From: Riptortus pedestris
Taxonomy: Eukaryota > Arthropoda > Insecta > Hemiptera > Alydidae
Reading direction: 5' to 3'
DNA length: 64,000 nucleotides
Assembly (NCBI GenBank): GCA_019009955.1
Contig: CM032230.1
Span: 17,093,501 to 17,157,500 of the forward strand
Shown: in pieces, positions 1 to 10,447 of the stretch
Layout: every line of letters begins with the position of its first letter
Numbering within the stretch: position 1 is the first letter of the stretch
Made by a program: the position numbers and the translations under genes
Notes under the pieces: model-generated
Seen by the model: the letters and a program-made list of their open reading frames with translations, nothing else
The model's database searches: none
Told to the model about the DNA's origin: nothing

Positions 1-287
1 AATTTCAAATATCTCCATTACTATACGCCGGATCGATTGAATGCTCTATAAATGTTGTTCTATAAATATTTTCCGTATAATGAGTATTAACCAAGTTATT
101 TGCATTTTATAGTTTTCGGCCTTCAGTAAACCCATACTCATGTCATATTAACAATAAGCTGTTATATTATGATGCACATTATTTGGAGCATAAATACCAA
201 ATATTGTTTTCATTGAACTTTTACTTTTTGAAATAAATACCATTATGTGGAGAATCTGTTTAGTTGATGCAGCTCTTCGTGACGGAC
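1..287 (+). mobile_element. HINE-like element copy A, 3' part
   Basis: This is the 3' two-thirds of the dominant repeat, cut by the window start. It has the internal block ending in 'atctccattactatacgccgg' homologous to other copies, then the long 3' module with 'cttcagtaaaccc'. The degenerate end reads GAGAATCTGTTTAG, a decayed hairpin (tgcagctcttcgt) and GACGGAC before TTTTT. It is recognised by alignment to copies at 379 and 23553. Confidence 0.75.
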
Positions 288-378
288 TTTTTAGTTTACG
301 AATACAAATTTTTAAAATTCACGTTCGTCATATGCTATCTTCTTGATATTATATTGTTCTAGTTCATCTGCTTATTTT

Positions 379-500
379 AACAGATTTCCCTCAAGGGAAA
401 TCAGCTATTGAGGTTGTACTCATGACGCGATTTTCGAAATTTTTCTTCAAATGTCCGTCGATCCTACCCAGGAGATGACGAAAATGAGGTCCGTTCAAAA

Positions 501-553
<53 letters not shown>

Positions 554-1026
554 AACGCTCTAGCGGTCTCAATTTTTGTTTAATTGTTACCAAAATTAAT
601 ATATAATCGTTTTATACAAAAAGAAAGACCAAATTCGTTAATGGTTGAAATCGAACCAGGGGGAGGGGTGGTTTAGAGGGGGAGAATTTCGAAAATTCTT
701 AATATCTCCGTTATTATGCGTCAGATCGAAAATTTGAATAGAACCAATCTTATTGCAAATGTAATGTTCTATAAATGTTGTTATGTACATGTTTTCACTA
801 TCTTTGATTATTAACTGAGATATTTGCATTTTTTAGTTTTCGGTCTTCAGTAAAGCCCCACTCCTACTCATCTCTTATTTTCAATATTCTATTATGTTAT
901 GAAGCACTTTATTTGAACCTTAAATACCAAATATTGTTCTCATTGAACTTTTAAGTTTTGAGATAAATGCAAATACTTGCGCACGTGGGAAATCTGCTTA
1001 GTTAACGCAGCCCCTGCGTGACGGAC
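379..1026 (+). mobile_element. HINE-like element copy B, complete
   Basis: A complete copy. The 5' end is AACAGATTTCCCTCAAGGGAAATC after TTTT. An (AT)n tract lies at about 507-550, then 'gctctagcggtc' and the G-rich block at 659-685. The 3' end has GGGAAATCTGCT (988-999), the hairpin ACGCAG-CCC-CTGCGT, GACGGAC and a T run. It carries no coding capacity, and short frames inside it are noncoding. The 3' module is the 'cttcagtaaagccccact' type. Assignment to Helentron-derived elements is inference from the end structure. Confidence 0.85.
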
Positions 1027-1143
1027 TTTTTACATTTTTAATTAGTTCCCTAATGCATTTAATTAATAATATTTTAAATCTATTTTAACCTAACATTATT
1101 TATTTGTAAATGATTTTTATATATTGTTTCGTTTCACTTTTTT

Positions 1144-1836
1144 ATCAGATTTCCCTTAAGGGAAATCAGCTATTGAGATTGTACTCATGACGGAATTTTC
1201 GAAATTTTTCTTCAAATGTCCATCGATCCTACCCAGGAGATGACGAAAATGAGGTCCGTTCAAAACTGTATATCTATCTATCTATCTATCTATCTATATA
1301 TTTGTCTGTTACCGCTCTAGCGGTCGCAATTTTTGTTTGATCGTTACCAAACTCGATATTTAGTCGTTTTATGTAAAAAGAAAGATCAAGTTCGTTAACG
1401 GCTGAAATCGGACCAGTGGGAGGGGGGGGTTTAGAGGGGAGGAATTTCGAAAATTCGAAATATCTCCGTTACTATACGTCGGAACGAAACATTGTACAGT
1501 ATCAATCTTATTGCAAATTAAATTTACTATAAATATTGTTATATACATTTTTTCTCTATCTTGAATATTAACCGATATATTTGCATTTGTATTCTGCGTG
1601 TGGTCACCAGTAGGCTATGTTCGGACTTTCCGCCGAGAGCTTTGGCGGCCGTTTCCATAACTATTCGTCCCTCGTGAATAGGTTTAGAGGTTAACTGTTT
1701 TTTGGGGCTAGAAACTACTGGGTTATTACGCCCTAAATAATGTTTTAGGTTTAGAGGTTTCTTACTACTACAGTTGTTATTAGGCTGATTTCTCTATTGT
1801 AAAACTTCACGTGGGAAATCTGCCTGCGTTACGGAC
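1144..1836 (+). mobile_element. HINE-like element copy C
   Basis: A copy with a 5' end ATCAGATTTCCCTTAAGGG and an internal microsatellite that is (TATC)n at about 1270-1300 instead of (AT)n. The 3' module is the 'agctttggcggccgtttcc' type plus extra sequence (1660-1795). The 3' end has CACGTGGGAAATCTGCC and a damaged hairpin before ACGGAC-TTTT. It ends about 350 bases before the Ly6-like exon at 2190, so it lies in that gene's last intron or upstream region. Confidence 0.8.
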
Positions 1837-2189
1837 TTTTTTCGTATTATGTTTAGTTTGGTTGTAGTGTTTTTTTGTTAAGCATCTTTATTATTTTCTA
1901 CGTATTTTGACGTTCTGTTATTCTTTCTTGGTTTCTATTTTTGTGTTTTGTTTTACTTTGTTGTTACCTATTACTATTTTTCTGGTATTTGTTGTTCTTT
2001 GTTGTTTTCTATTTTTTGTAGTATTTCTATTCTATTAGTTTTTTCTATTCGTATCCTATGTTTATGATATTTTGGTTTTGTTGTTTTTGCTTTAGAGCAA
2101 TTTCGCCTTAATTAAGAAGCTCCAAAATATATAAATAAAATAAATAAAGTTGAAATCCAATGTAAAAATAAAAAATAACTGTTTGACAG

Positions 2190-2455
2190 ACAGAACTGAG
2201 TATCTTGGCCGTGCTGAAGAAGGGACCGAGAGAGGATGTACCGATTACAGAGGCTGTGGGGAATATCTGCGATGGGCTACCCGCCATTTCTTCTCTGCTG
2301 CACACTGCCACACCTGCGATGCACATTTGTGCAACGGCAAACCGTTTCATAATGAATTGCCCTTATTCGAAGACTTTTACGAGGAATACTATTATCCCTA
2401 CTACTATAGTGATGATTTCATTGTATTTCCAAAGGACGAAGAGATTTTCGCTTAG
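2190..2455 (+). CDS. Ly6/uPAR-like secreted protein, C-terminal exon (partial gene)
   Basis: This is a terminal coding exon. An acceptor (tttgacag, ending 2189; an alternative AG ends 2193) opens a frame that runs to TAG at 2453-2455. It encodes ERGCT, RGCGEYLRW and then CHTCDAHLCNG. The closing C-x2-C-x4-CN pattern is typical of the end of Ly6/uPAR three-finger domains in insect extracellular proteins. After the domain comes an acidic, tyrosine-rich tail (FYEEYYYPYYYSDDF) and no hydrophobic GPI-anchor segment, so a secreted form is inferred. The upstream exons with the signal peptide and first cysteines are not in the window, and the nearest upstream sequence is HINE DNA. Codon content is clearly less AT-biased than its surroundings. 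Overlapping frames here on both strands are shadows. Confidence 0.7.
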
Positions 2456-2799
2456 CAAACATAACAGTTAAACAGAGAGATAAAATAGATTTTACCAGTT
2501 ACTTGTGTATTGAGGAAAAAGACAACTTGTTTTATAATATTTTATATTGTTTTCTTTTATAATATAATTATTACAATTATCTGATCTATAAAATCTTTAT
2601 GTGAAATTATGCTATTTTTTGTTACAGGAAGCACTCTTGGTAGATTTTCTAGAGATTATATTTACAAAAATGTTTTTTACCTAGTTGAGTAAATATTTGT
2701 TCCACAATTGTTGCGTTCTTTATTATTATTATTATTATTTATTAACGTCAGTTAAAAGAACACAAATTGTAGAGCATCAATAGGTTATGAAGATTGATC

Positions 2800-3073
2800 C
2801 TATAACAATTTTCAACAACACTTTAAATCCCTCTATTTCTGGATGATTTCAGCCATTAATAAATATTATAATTAAAGTTGAATGAGACGGTTAAATATGG
2901 AGTTTGGTATCAATCAATAATTGAAGCTGCTAGAACATTAACAGGAAAATATATATTTGAACGGATTCCATTTTGGACATCTCTTATGTAGGATCGGTGG
3001 TCATAAGAAGACATTTTTCAAAAACCGCGTGGACCCACAATAGCTGCATCCCTTAAGGGGAATCTGTTAGAAC
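2800..3073 (-). mobile_element. HINE-like element, 5' part, degenerate
   Basis: Read on the minus strand this holds the 5' terminal motif (plus-strand 'ccttaaggggaatctgtt' at 3052-3069) and the 'aggatcggtgg' segment. It also has 'tatggagtttggtatcaatcaa' and 'gatttcagccattaa' blocks in the family order. There is no (AT)n expansion and the 3' half is missing. It is an old copy about 350 bases downstream of the Ly6-like exon. Confidence 0.65.
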
Positions 3074-3457
3074 AAGAGGAGCATGAGTCAATAATCAAAA
3101 GGGATTATGTAACTCTGTACTCCTTCAATATTGAGCAAATCCGAAGATTAAAAACAATTGTAATCCAATATTGATTTAGGGCGATTATTGACAATATAAA
3201 CAGATGATATAAGAGATTCCCTATTCTGCTCAAGGAGAAACGAATTAAAGCGCCACCAAGTGGATTAGCAGGAGCAACTAATAGAAAGGCCGTACATAAC
3301 TACTCCAGCACTCTGACAGACAAACTAGCTTCTGGCTGCACTCTTATCTTATTTGATGTGACTCTCAATATAATAATGAGTCTTCAATTTGTAAATTATT
3401 TATAGTAAGCACTGTATTTGTAAAACATATAATTATAAGTTTACCTCCTTCTCTTTC
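3074..3457. other. Unassigned AT-rich sequence
   Basis: No coding exon, RNA gene or recognised repeat seen. A short less AT-rich patch at about 3240-3350 has no open frame of note. Confidence 0.4.
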
Positions 3458-3775
3458 TACCTCCATTCAGATTCTACCTCCTTTCAGATTCTACCTGCTT
3501 TTATATTCTACCTCCTTTCAGATTCTACCTCCTTTCCAATTATACCTGCTTTTATATTCTACCCTGTGAGAATCTGCAATACTTTCTTTCAGATTCTACT
3601 TCCGTTTAGATTCTGCTTACTTTCAGATTCTACCTCCTTTCAGATTCTACCTGCTTTTATATTCTACCTCCTTTCAGATTCTACCTGCTTTTCTATTCTA
3701 CCTCCTTTCAGATTCTACCTGCTTTTCTATTCTACCTCCTTTCAGATTCTACCTTTTTTCAGATGTTACCTCCTG
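3458..3775. repeat. 17-bp pyrimidine-rich minisatellite
   Basis: About 19 tandem copies of a 17-base unit alternate between two variants, TTCTACCTCCTTTCAGA and TTCTACCTGCTTTTATA. The strand is almost purely pyrimidine. The apparent 87-residue frame (3566-3829) is the translation of this array and is not a gene. Confidence 0.9.
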
Positions 3776-4968
3776 CTGGTTTGCTTATTCACAGTTTTTT
3801 CTTTTGTTGTAAATCTACTAATATTTTAGATTTAATTCTTCACATCTGTATTCTTTCTCGTTAAAAGATGAATGTGAAAAACCGTAAATTTCTCTCTAGA
3901 AATAGAAGAACTTTGTAAAGGCCCTTTTCTGTTCATCATGAAAAGATTTATAAATTATGTTCTATGGCACTTTCAATATGATTCGTTGGAACATATATGT
4001 TTATCACGTTCCAATGAAGTTCAACCAAACATTTTGTTTATCTAATTTAACAGGGGTGTAAGATAGTCCTGTGGTGCCCGGTTTGATTTTTCTGACTCAA
4101 ATACTAAAAGTTATTAGTATTTACTATTACGTTACCATATAATGCTCCATTTCTATTCGATTCAATTGAAAGCTATTAGTTCATAATCCTTTCGCGTCCA
4201 GCTAGAATTCCAGTCGTTGTTTAAACAGGTTTTACTAAGAGAGAAATACTGAAGGGAATGTGAGATGACCTCAAAAGTGTTGTAGGCCTAGGCAGAATTT
4301 AAGGAAGAGATGAGGTGTTGGAAGGAGGTAGTATCCAGGAGCTAGTTGGTCTGAGTGAAGGCAATGGAGCAGAAATGGCGAGAGGCACGTACCATCCTAT
4401 TGTCTCCTCAGCTCTCATTAATGGAGTTAGAAATCTCTACCTATACCAGCCAAGAACCAGGGAACTGATTTAGGAATGGCTCTACAAACCTGGTGGGACC
4501 CTGGCCTGTCTCTTATCAAGCATGATCATCGCAAACACTCCTCCATATTTGGTTCCAGGTAGATTATCAAACAGTTAGAGAAACCTGTGCTATATCTGCT
4601 AAGCCTCGCTATTTCTCGATCTGTTCTGCCTTGCAAAGAAGATACTGGATCTTTGAGTGACTAGAAATCTATGTAAAGGATTCATTCCTGTACGTAGTGA
4701 AAGAATGGTAAATAATTTCCAACTGGCAGTCTGCGGAACAAACATATATCGCCAGTCTTTTTATGCTGTTGCTGCAAGGGAATTCAAACACTTTTTGTAC
4801 AGAAATAACAGCATCATAATTCCGAACCACATGCAGCATAAAACACACCCATACTCACCCAGGCAAGTGCACGCACAAACCTACACTCCCCCCCCCCACA
4901 CACAGTGGAGTTCAGCTGGTATCCCATCAATCACAGTTGTTTTTAGATTTTTCAAACTAATATATATA
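3776..4968. other. Unassigned sequence, no gene seen
   Basis: AT-rich DNA with a less AT-rich block at about 4250-4620 (many purine-rich words such as 'ggaaggaggtagtatccagg'). No frame here matches a family I know. The 130-residue frame from 4657 overlaps a C/A-rich simple stretch and runs into the MITE end at 4969, so it is rejected. Confidence 0.35.
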
Positions 4969-6261
4969 CAGGGTGTCCCAATTTCTCGTGCCACCCCCCT
5001 TAAAATCGCCATTTGTATTAATAAAAGGCTGAGACTTGGTGTCCCATAATTGTGACCCATGAAGAATTTTTTCAGTCCATTTTCAACATGGTAACCTTCT
5101 CCAGTACTTCTTCAGCAACCCTAACTTTGGAATTTCCAATGGAAAGCTAAACTTTTTACGACGGATTCTTGTAAAAAATCAAATTTTAAAACGAGTTTAT
5201 ATCAGTAATTTTTTCGACGCATCGTTTAGCCGTAAAATGCACAAATCTTTAATTCAGAAACGGTACGTTTAATTGATAACTTATGCAACATAAACGCTGT
5301 ATCCTGCAAAAGTATCTTTCAAACAAGCCTACGGGAAAAAGAATGTTTTCTGAAATGAAAATAAAAATGCTTACTTCAAAAAACATCAAAATAATAAAAA
5401 AAAGTCTTAGAATTAATTTATTTGGAATTATTACGAGGTATTTATTTGTAATAGGAATATATTTTTCTACCTACATAGTTTCATGTAAAAAAAAAAAAAA
5501 AAAACCGGTGCGGTATCTTCCAGGGAAGAATCATTGGCCAACAACTTTTTGATAAAACATTAAATGGTACAGTGTTCAACAAGTTCTGTTTTGTTTACAA
5601 GAAGCTATGAAAATGGAAAAATCTATTCCTTTGAAAAATAATTTCTACGTAATTAGTTTAAAATCAATCAATTCTAAGAACGTTTTTTTGTTATGTTGAT
5701 GTTTTTTGAAGTAAACATTTTTTTTCAGAAGCCATTTCGTTTTCCCGTAGACATGTTGATAATTTTGTTGCTTACAGCTTTTATGTCGCAGCATTTTTCA
5801 TTATGGCACACCAAGTATCAGCCTTTCATTAATACAGTTGGTGATTTTAAGGGGGGTGGCACCTGAACTTGGGATCAGTGGCGGCTCGCGAATAGGCACT
5901 GTGGCACTGCAGCACCCCCAATTTCCACTTGATATTACCTATAACATTTAATATAATGAGCCTTTACTTTAATTCTTTCTTTATTCTTGTATAATATATA
6001 ACCTTTAAGCTTAATGCAGTAACCATCCCCCAGTTTATGAAAAAAGATACAAAAATCTTTGTATAGAACTGTGAGCTTCACAGTTCCAGCGGCGAGGTGT
6101 TTGACTGTTGTGCACATGCGCACACAGGAAGCTCCAGGCGAGGCTGCAAGGGAGAGAGAGCGCTGTCGTTCCCGCAGTGCCGACCCTACCGTGGTAAATC
6201 TAAAAATTTTCAGGAGCAGCACCCCCACTAGCTACGAGTCACCACTACTTAGGATACCCTG
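4969..6261. mobile_element. Foldback-type MITE with long inverted arms (TA target), interrupted
   Basis: The terminal sequence CAGGGTGTCCCAA at 4969 is mirrored by the inverted copy ending 6261 (GGATACCCTG), and each end abuts TA. With the hAT insert at 5876-6255 removed, the ends align as long inverted repeats sharing 'gtgccaccccccttaaaatc' and 'cttggtgt'. Inner arms also pair: 'cctacgggaaaa' and 'tacttcaaaaaacatc' near 5325-5390 have reverse complements near 5700-5750. The native element is about 913 bp and noncoding. A mariner/Tc1-like origin is inferred from the TA flanks only. Confidence 0.8.
5876..6247. mobile_element. hAT-type MITE, copy 1 (nested)
   Basis: A 372-bp element beginning CAGTGGCGGCTCG and ending with the imperfect inverted sequence GAGTCACCACTA. 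It is flanked by 8-base repeats CTTGGGAT (5868-5875) and CTTAGGAT (6248-6255), one mismatch, as expected for hAT transposition. It sits in the right arm of the foldback MITE. Its interior is the reverse complement of the copy at 39595. Frames inside it (5935-6228 minus, 6059-6268 plus) are noncoding. Confidence 0.85.
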
Positions 6262-6350
6262 TATATAGGTAAGATCGATGATCGTTTGAAAACATTTGTC
6301 ATAAACCGACGAGCACAACCCGAATAGCTGATTTCCCTTAAGCGAAATAA
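6262..6350 (-). mobile_element. HINE-like 5' end fragment
   Basis: On the minus strand this is the family 5' terminus. The plus strand shows 'taggtaagatcgatgatcgtttga', then 'aatagctgatttcccttaag', the standard order of the first 90 bases. It directly abuts the TA at the end of the foldback MITE, so the MITE may have landed in a HINE. Confidence 0.6.
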
Positions 6351-6557
6351 CAAAGGAATAAGTTGTAAGGTTTGGCCTGTGGTTTCTATTCTCTGTCATT
6401 ATAAATCTCCTCCTGGAGGAAAGCTGGACGGAGAATGAGAGGACAATTACAACCTCTGTGAAGCTTGACCAGAGAAATGACCATTAACACTTTACAGCTG
6501 TGGATAGGACCTGTAAGGAGGAAGTGGGGCTGACGGCTCCCAACTTGCACCACGCTT

Positions 6558-6638
6558 TGCAGGTTTCCCGTCAGGGAATTCTACTATTGAGGTTTAATCT
6601 CGACGTCATTTTCGGATCATTTACTCAAATCTTCATTG

Positions 6639-6708
<70 letters not shown>

Positions 6709-6730
6709 TATATATATATATATATATATT
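6558..6730 (+). mobile_element. HINE-like 5' end, degenerate, with long (AT)n
   Basis: The segment reads GCAGGTTTCCCGTCAGGGAA, then 'tactattgaggttt' and 'cgacgtcattttcgg', a decayed form of the family 5' end. An (AT)n tract of about 90 bases (6642-6730) follows. The open frames of repeated Ile-Tyr on both strands here come from the (AT)n tract. Confidence 0.6.
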
Positions 6731-6741
6731 TTATATAATAT

Positions 6742-6790
6742 TGAGAGAGAGATAAGAGAGAGAGGAAGAGAGAGAGAGAGAGAGAGAGAG
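6742..6790. repeat. (GA)n-rich microsatellite
   Basis: Imperfect GA dinucleotide run directly downstream of the (AT)n tract. The same AT-then-GA arrangement occurs at 45941-46018 and 51980-52057. Confidence 0.9.
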
Positions 6791-6962
6791 GACACCTGTG
6801 GCGTAGCGGATTAAGGGGTGTGTGCATCTACCACTAAAGTCAGTAAGCAAGTTACTAGTCAGTAGCTAGTTAGTAGCATTAGTTCACGAGATCGATCCTA
6901 GAGTGCTCTAGAGTAGTAGTACTTATGGATAGACGGGAGTCTTAGGAGCGTATAAGAAGAAC
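6789..6962 (+). mobile_element. tRNA-derived SINE, family 2
   Basis: An A-box-like TGGCGTAGCGG near 6797 is followed downstream by the B-box-like GATCGATCC (6890-6898), in RNA polymerase III promoter order. The body 'gagtgctctagagtag...gggagtctta' matches the SINE-like copies at 55078 and 19868. It is a SINE head and not a tRNA gene. Confidence 0.6.
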
Positions 6963-7120
6963 ACATCTATTTTATATTAAATTTGCTATAAGATTGGTTC
7001 TATATCATTTTTCGCTCTGACTTATAGTAATGGAGATATTTTGAATGCCATATAACCTCCCCTCTCTAAACTCTTCCTCCCACTGGTCCAATTTCACCCA
7101 TTAACGAATTTGATCTCCTT
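6963..7120 (-). mobile_element. HINE-like internal fragment
   Basis: Minus-strand internal block of the family: 'aaatttgctataagattggttctat', then the 'gagatatttt' block, the C-rich 'cctcccctctctaaa' and 'gtccaatttcacccattaacgaa'. Both termini are missing. Confidence 0.65.
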
Positions 7121-7244
7121 GAATTTGGACATGGAACAATGAACTCTACTCCTTTTGGCCAAACAGACCAACCAAGTTACAGTTACCCTATGATTACCCT
7201 AGTCCTGTTAAGGAAAAACTTCTATTTTATAAATATAATAAAAT

Positions 7245-7412
7245 AAATTATTTATTAACGTCCACTATTTGAACCTAAGACTAATTGGGAGGGGTTATTA
7301 TCTACAGGACACCAACCACTCTTTTATAGCCAGTATGGGACTAAGGATTTTATATAATGAGTTCTTCACTAAATACATTCCTATTGCCCAGGCGGGAATC
7401 GAACTTGGCATT
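7245..7412 (-). mobile_element. tRNA-derived SINE, family 1
   Basis: Minus-strand copy. The plus strand shows 'gcccaggcgggaatcgaact', the complement of a tRNA T-arm/B box (GTTCGATTCCCGCCTGGGC). The body 'gggactaaggattttat' and 'ctaattggga' follows, then a tail of ATAAA-type repeats. The tRNA-like 5' head (A box) is missing in this copy. Confidence 0.75.
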
Positions 7413-7610
7413 TTTAACTTTTATGTTAAAACAAAAAAAACTTATTAATGAGAAACGGATTGGTTTTTTTTTATACATAAAAAATAATTTATTCACGATT
7501 AATGCGTGTTAAGTACAAAAGAATGTACGAACGATGCATGTACGATGTGGCAAATAAACTCCCTCCTTTAGGGTTTCTTCAGGATGGAAAAAAAAGAAAT
7601 TAAAGTAGAT

Positions 7611-7612
<2 letters not shown>

Positions 7613-7660
<48 letters not shown>
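7613..7660. repeat. (AT)n microsatellite
   Basis: About 48 bases of alternating AT with no clear HINE flanks. It generates a spurious minus-strand frame at 7509-7703. Confidence 0.9.
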
Positions 7661-7667
<7 letters not shown>

Positions 7668-7828
7668 GTGTAGTATTTTTTTTGGTAAGCCTTTACTTCC
7701 CACAATATTTCCCGATGTATACCCGTCGTTGATGTGGATTTGTTAATAATAAAATTATTTGTTATGTAAGGCTTTATTTCCTGTCCACAATATTTTTACA
7801 TTTCCCGTCTCCTGTGCATGTAGTTTTT

Positions 7829-7866
7829 AGCAGATTTCCCTCAAGGGAAATCAGCTATTGAGGTTT
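7829..7866 (+). mobile_element. HINE-like 5' terminus, isolated
   Basis: The first 37 bases of the family (AGCAGATTTCCCTCAAGGG, then 'aaatcagctattgaggtt') after a T run. They break into T/AT-rich sequence about 50 bases before the mariner end at 7918. Confidence 0.85.
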
Positions 7867-7917
7867 TTTTTATATATATAATTCATAATCATACAAAGTA
7901 TTCTGTCACCCAAACTA

Positions 7918-8674
7918 CTTGGGTGAAGCAATTATAAACGAGACATTTCGCCTTTCGGGCACAGTAGTGGTGGGAGAACGTTCCTGCCTTTTTTGTTGTT
8001 GGGTAGGTTAAGCACGTGATCTCGCCACCTCGATCGTCTCGGTGTCCACCGTGACGATGTTGGAGGAAGAGGTACCCCCGTCGACTGCGCAACGTGTCGT
8101 ACTTAAGTATCTCGCCGCAGAAGGTGTAAAACCGGCCGAAATCTTGAGGAGATTGACTGCACAGTTCGGGGAAAAGACACTTTCGCGAGCCAGAGTGTTT
8201 GCATGCCATAAACAGTTTGTGGGGGGTCGTGATCGTGTTGAAAATCCGACTTGCATATCGCCGCAAAAGACGAGACCTACCGATCAGAGAAGTGGTTCTT
8301 CTCCATGACTATGCTCGCCCCCATACAGCAGCTATGACTAGGGAAAAATTGGATCAACTGGGTGGGAGACACTGGAACACCCTCCTTACAGTCCAGACCT
8401 GTCACCCTGTGACTTTCATGTGTTTGGCCCTCTCAAGGAAGCTTTAGGAGGCCAAAGATTCGACAGTGATGGTGAGGCTGAAGCCTATTGCGCAATTGGC
8501 TGCAGACTCGAACTGCCTATTGATACATGGTAGTAATTGGAAAGCTAACAAACCTTTGGGAAAAATGTATTAAAAAGTCAGGGGAGTCAGTAGTAAAATA
8601 AGCTATATAAATTTTTGCGTTTAAAATAAAATAAATAAAAAAAAAAAAGTCTCGTTTATATTTGATTCACCTAA
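7918..8674 (+). pseudogene. mariner-type transposon, internally deleted transposase
   Basis: A 757-bp relic. Terminal inverted repeats pair 'cttgggtgaagcaattataa' at 7918 with the complement of 'tttgattcacctaa' ending 8674, sharing 'ataaacgagac'. TA flanks lie at 7916 and 8675. In the plus frame from about 8042 the N-terminal DNA-binding part is legible (GVKPAEILRRLTAQFGEKT). Sequence then jumps after about residue 75 to the C-terminal catalytic region LLHDYARPHTA (normally LHDNARPH) and, in another frame, SPDLSPCDFHVFGPL-like codons and an EALGGQRFDSD-like stretch. The central catalytic part, roughly 500-550 bp against a usual 1.3-kb mariner, is missing, and frames are shifted. It is inactive and could be mobilised only in trans, if at all. 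The minus-strand frames here are shadows. Confidence 0.85.
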
Positions 8675-8676
8675 TA

Positions 8677-9561
8677 TGTTTGAATTAAACTTCCTTTCCC
8701 TTGATATGCACAAAGACGCAACAGTGTGACTGAAAAACGAACAGAAATATGTATTATTCTGCCGAATTTTTATTTCAGGCTCTCTCTTATAACCCCCCTC
8801 CCGTTTGAAACCTAAACATTTTTAATATAGCTTATAATTCGTTTAAGAATTAATGCCCCTAATTCACATCCCGAGGCTGTTGTTAAGTTCCGTTCTAATC
8901 GAGGTATGATGTTAGTGCCATAATACAAATTTGACGGCTACCGTTTTAGTATTCAGTATATATTCTCGTTTATACTTGGTATACGACATTGAAAATGAAT
9001 ATCAACAAAAGTTCACTCTAAAATACCAAAATAAACAACGTTTTGGTCCATGTACATATTTGCCGAAAAACCAAAGAAAAACAGAAATATCACTATTTTG
9101 AGTTTCAGGAGCCTCCCTCTTACAACCCCACTCCACTCCTCCTAGAAATGTTGGGCTAGAAATGATGGTACCGCTTATTATCATGAAGGAGTTAACTGAG
9201 GTAACGCCTTGTCAGCTGTTATCTTCACTGTTTACTTCAAGCGGAGATAAATATTCATCACCACTATTAATGCCGTAGTTATCTAGGAACCTATCCACAA
9301 TACAGCGCTCAATAGAGATATTAATATCGTTTTTGTCCATTTTCACTATTTAACAAATAAACATAAACATGACAACACACAACTCAACAGTAGCAATAAC
9401 AATACTCTCTCAGCTGACTCTGCAGATAGAAATGTTTCTCGAGTGTCCAACTTATTCAGAAATAAATGAATCTCCCTGCTCAAAACTAAAAAAAAACTAT
9501 TAACTATTACAGATGTACATTGGAATAGGCTTTATTTACATGTTGAAGCAATTAAATAAAA
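8677..9561. other. Unassigned sequence, possible decayed transposon
   Basis: Two similar blocks, 'cagaaatatgtattattctgcc...tctcttataacccccct' (8750-8810) and 'cagaaatatcactattttgag...ctcttacaaccccact' (9080-9135), form an imperfect internal repeat. On the minus strand from about 9340 an ATG opens 42 codons (MDKNDINISIERCIVDRF...), too short to assign. No intact gene. Confidence 0.35.
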
Positions 9562-10447
9562 TCCTTCACGCAGGGGCTGCTTAAACTAAGCAGATTTCCC
9601 ACGTGAAGTTATACAATAGAGAAATCTCTATGTGAGAGCCGAACAGTTACGGAAACGGCCGTACTAGCTTTTGGCGGGAAACTCACTCGCCCGTTATCCA
9701 CCCACATTTAATAAAAATACAAATATCTCGGCTAATATTCAAGATAGAGAATAAATGTATAGAACAATATTTATAGTAAATTTGCAATACAGCAATAGAT
9801 TGGTTCTATACAATTTTTTGATCCGACGTATTGTAACGGGAGGTTATTTTTGAATTTTCGAAACCCCCCCCCCCTTCACTGGGCAATTTCAGCCATTAAC
9901 GTAAACTTGACCCCCCCCCATCACTGGCAATTTCATGACATTAAACTAACATTATCTGTCTTTTTGCATAAAACGTTTAAATATCGAGTTTGGTAACGAT
10001 CAAACAAAAATTCCGACCGCTAGAGCAGGGATGAGCAACACGCGACCCGCGGGCCGCATGCGGCCCTTTCAACATATTTGTGCGGCCCGCCAAGCATTTA
10101 TAAAATTGAATTTATTCTATCGACTTTCTCCCATCAAATTGTAAAATATTAATTATAATTTAATTGTAGTATATACAAAACGAACAATTTTTTGTGATGA
10201 GTATCTTACTTGTTGGCGACTTGTTCCAGCATTCAATACGAACGCGTCTGTGCTTGTTTGTGTTTGCTTCTGCCACACAATCAGTCTGGTAAGCTGTTAA
10301 CTAGCAATATTAGAAATTCTTGTGTTTCTTGAAAGGCGTGAGTACAATATTAATGTTAAAAAGGTAATATTAAGTTTTTAATATTCAAAAATTAATTTTC
10401 CCAACACAGTTGTTTTAACCGTTCAAATATTTTAATTCAATAATATC

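Noticed and set aside
4657..5049. 130-codon frame
   Set aside because: Crosses a C/A-rich simple stretch and the inverted-repeat end of a MITE; no domain.
6500..6827. Frames of alternating Ile-Tyr on both strands
   Set aside because: Translation of (AT)n microsatellite; same reasoning for 7509-7703, 31638-31916, 38207-38489, 40710-41019, 45850-46091 and 54496-54684.
9240..9350. Minus-strand 42-codon frame starting MDKNDINISI
   Set aside because: Too short, no family match; may be a transposon remnant but not supportable.
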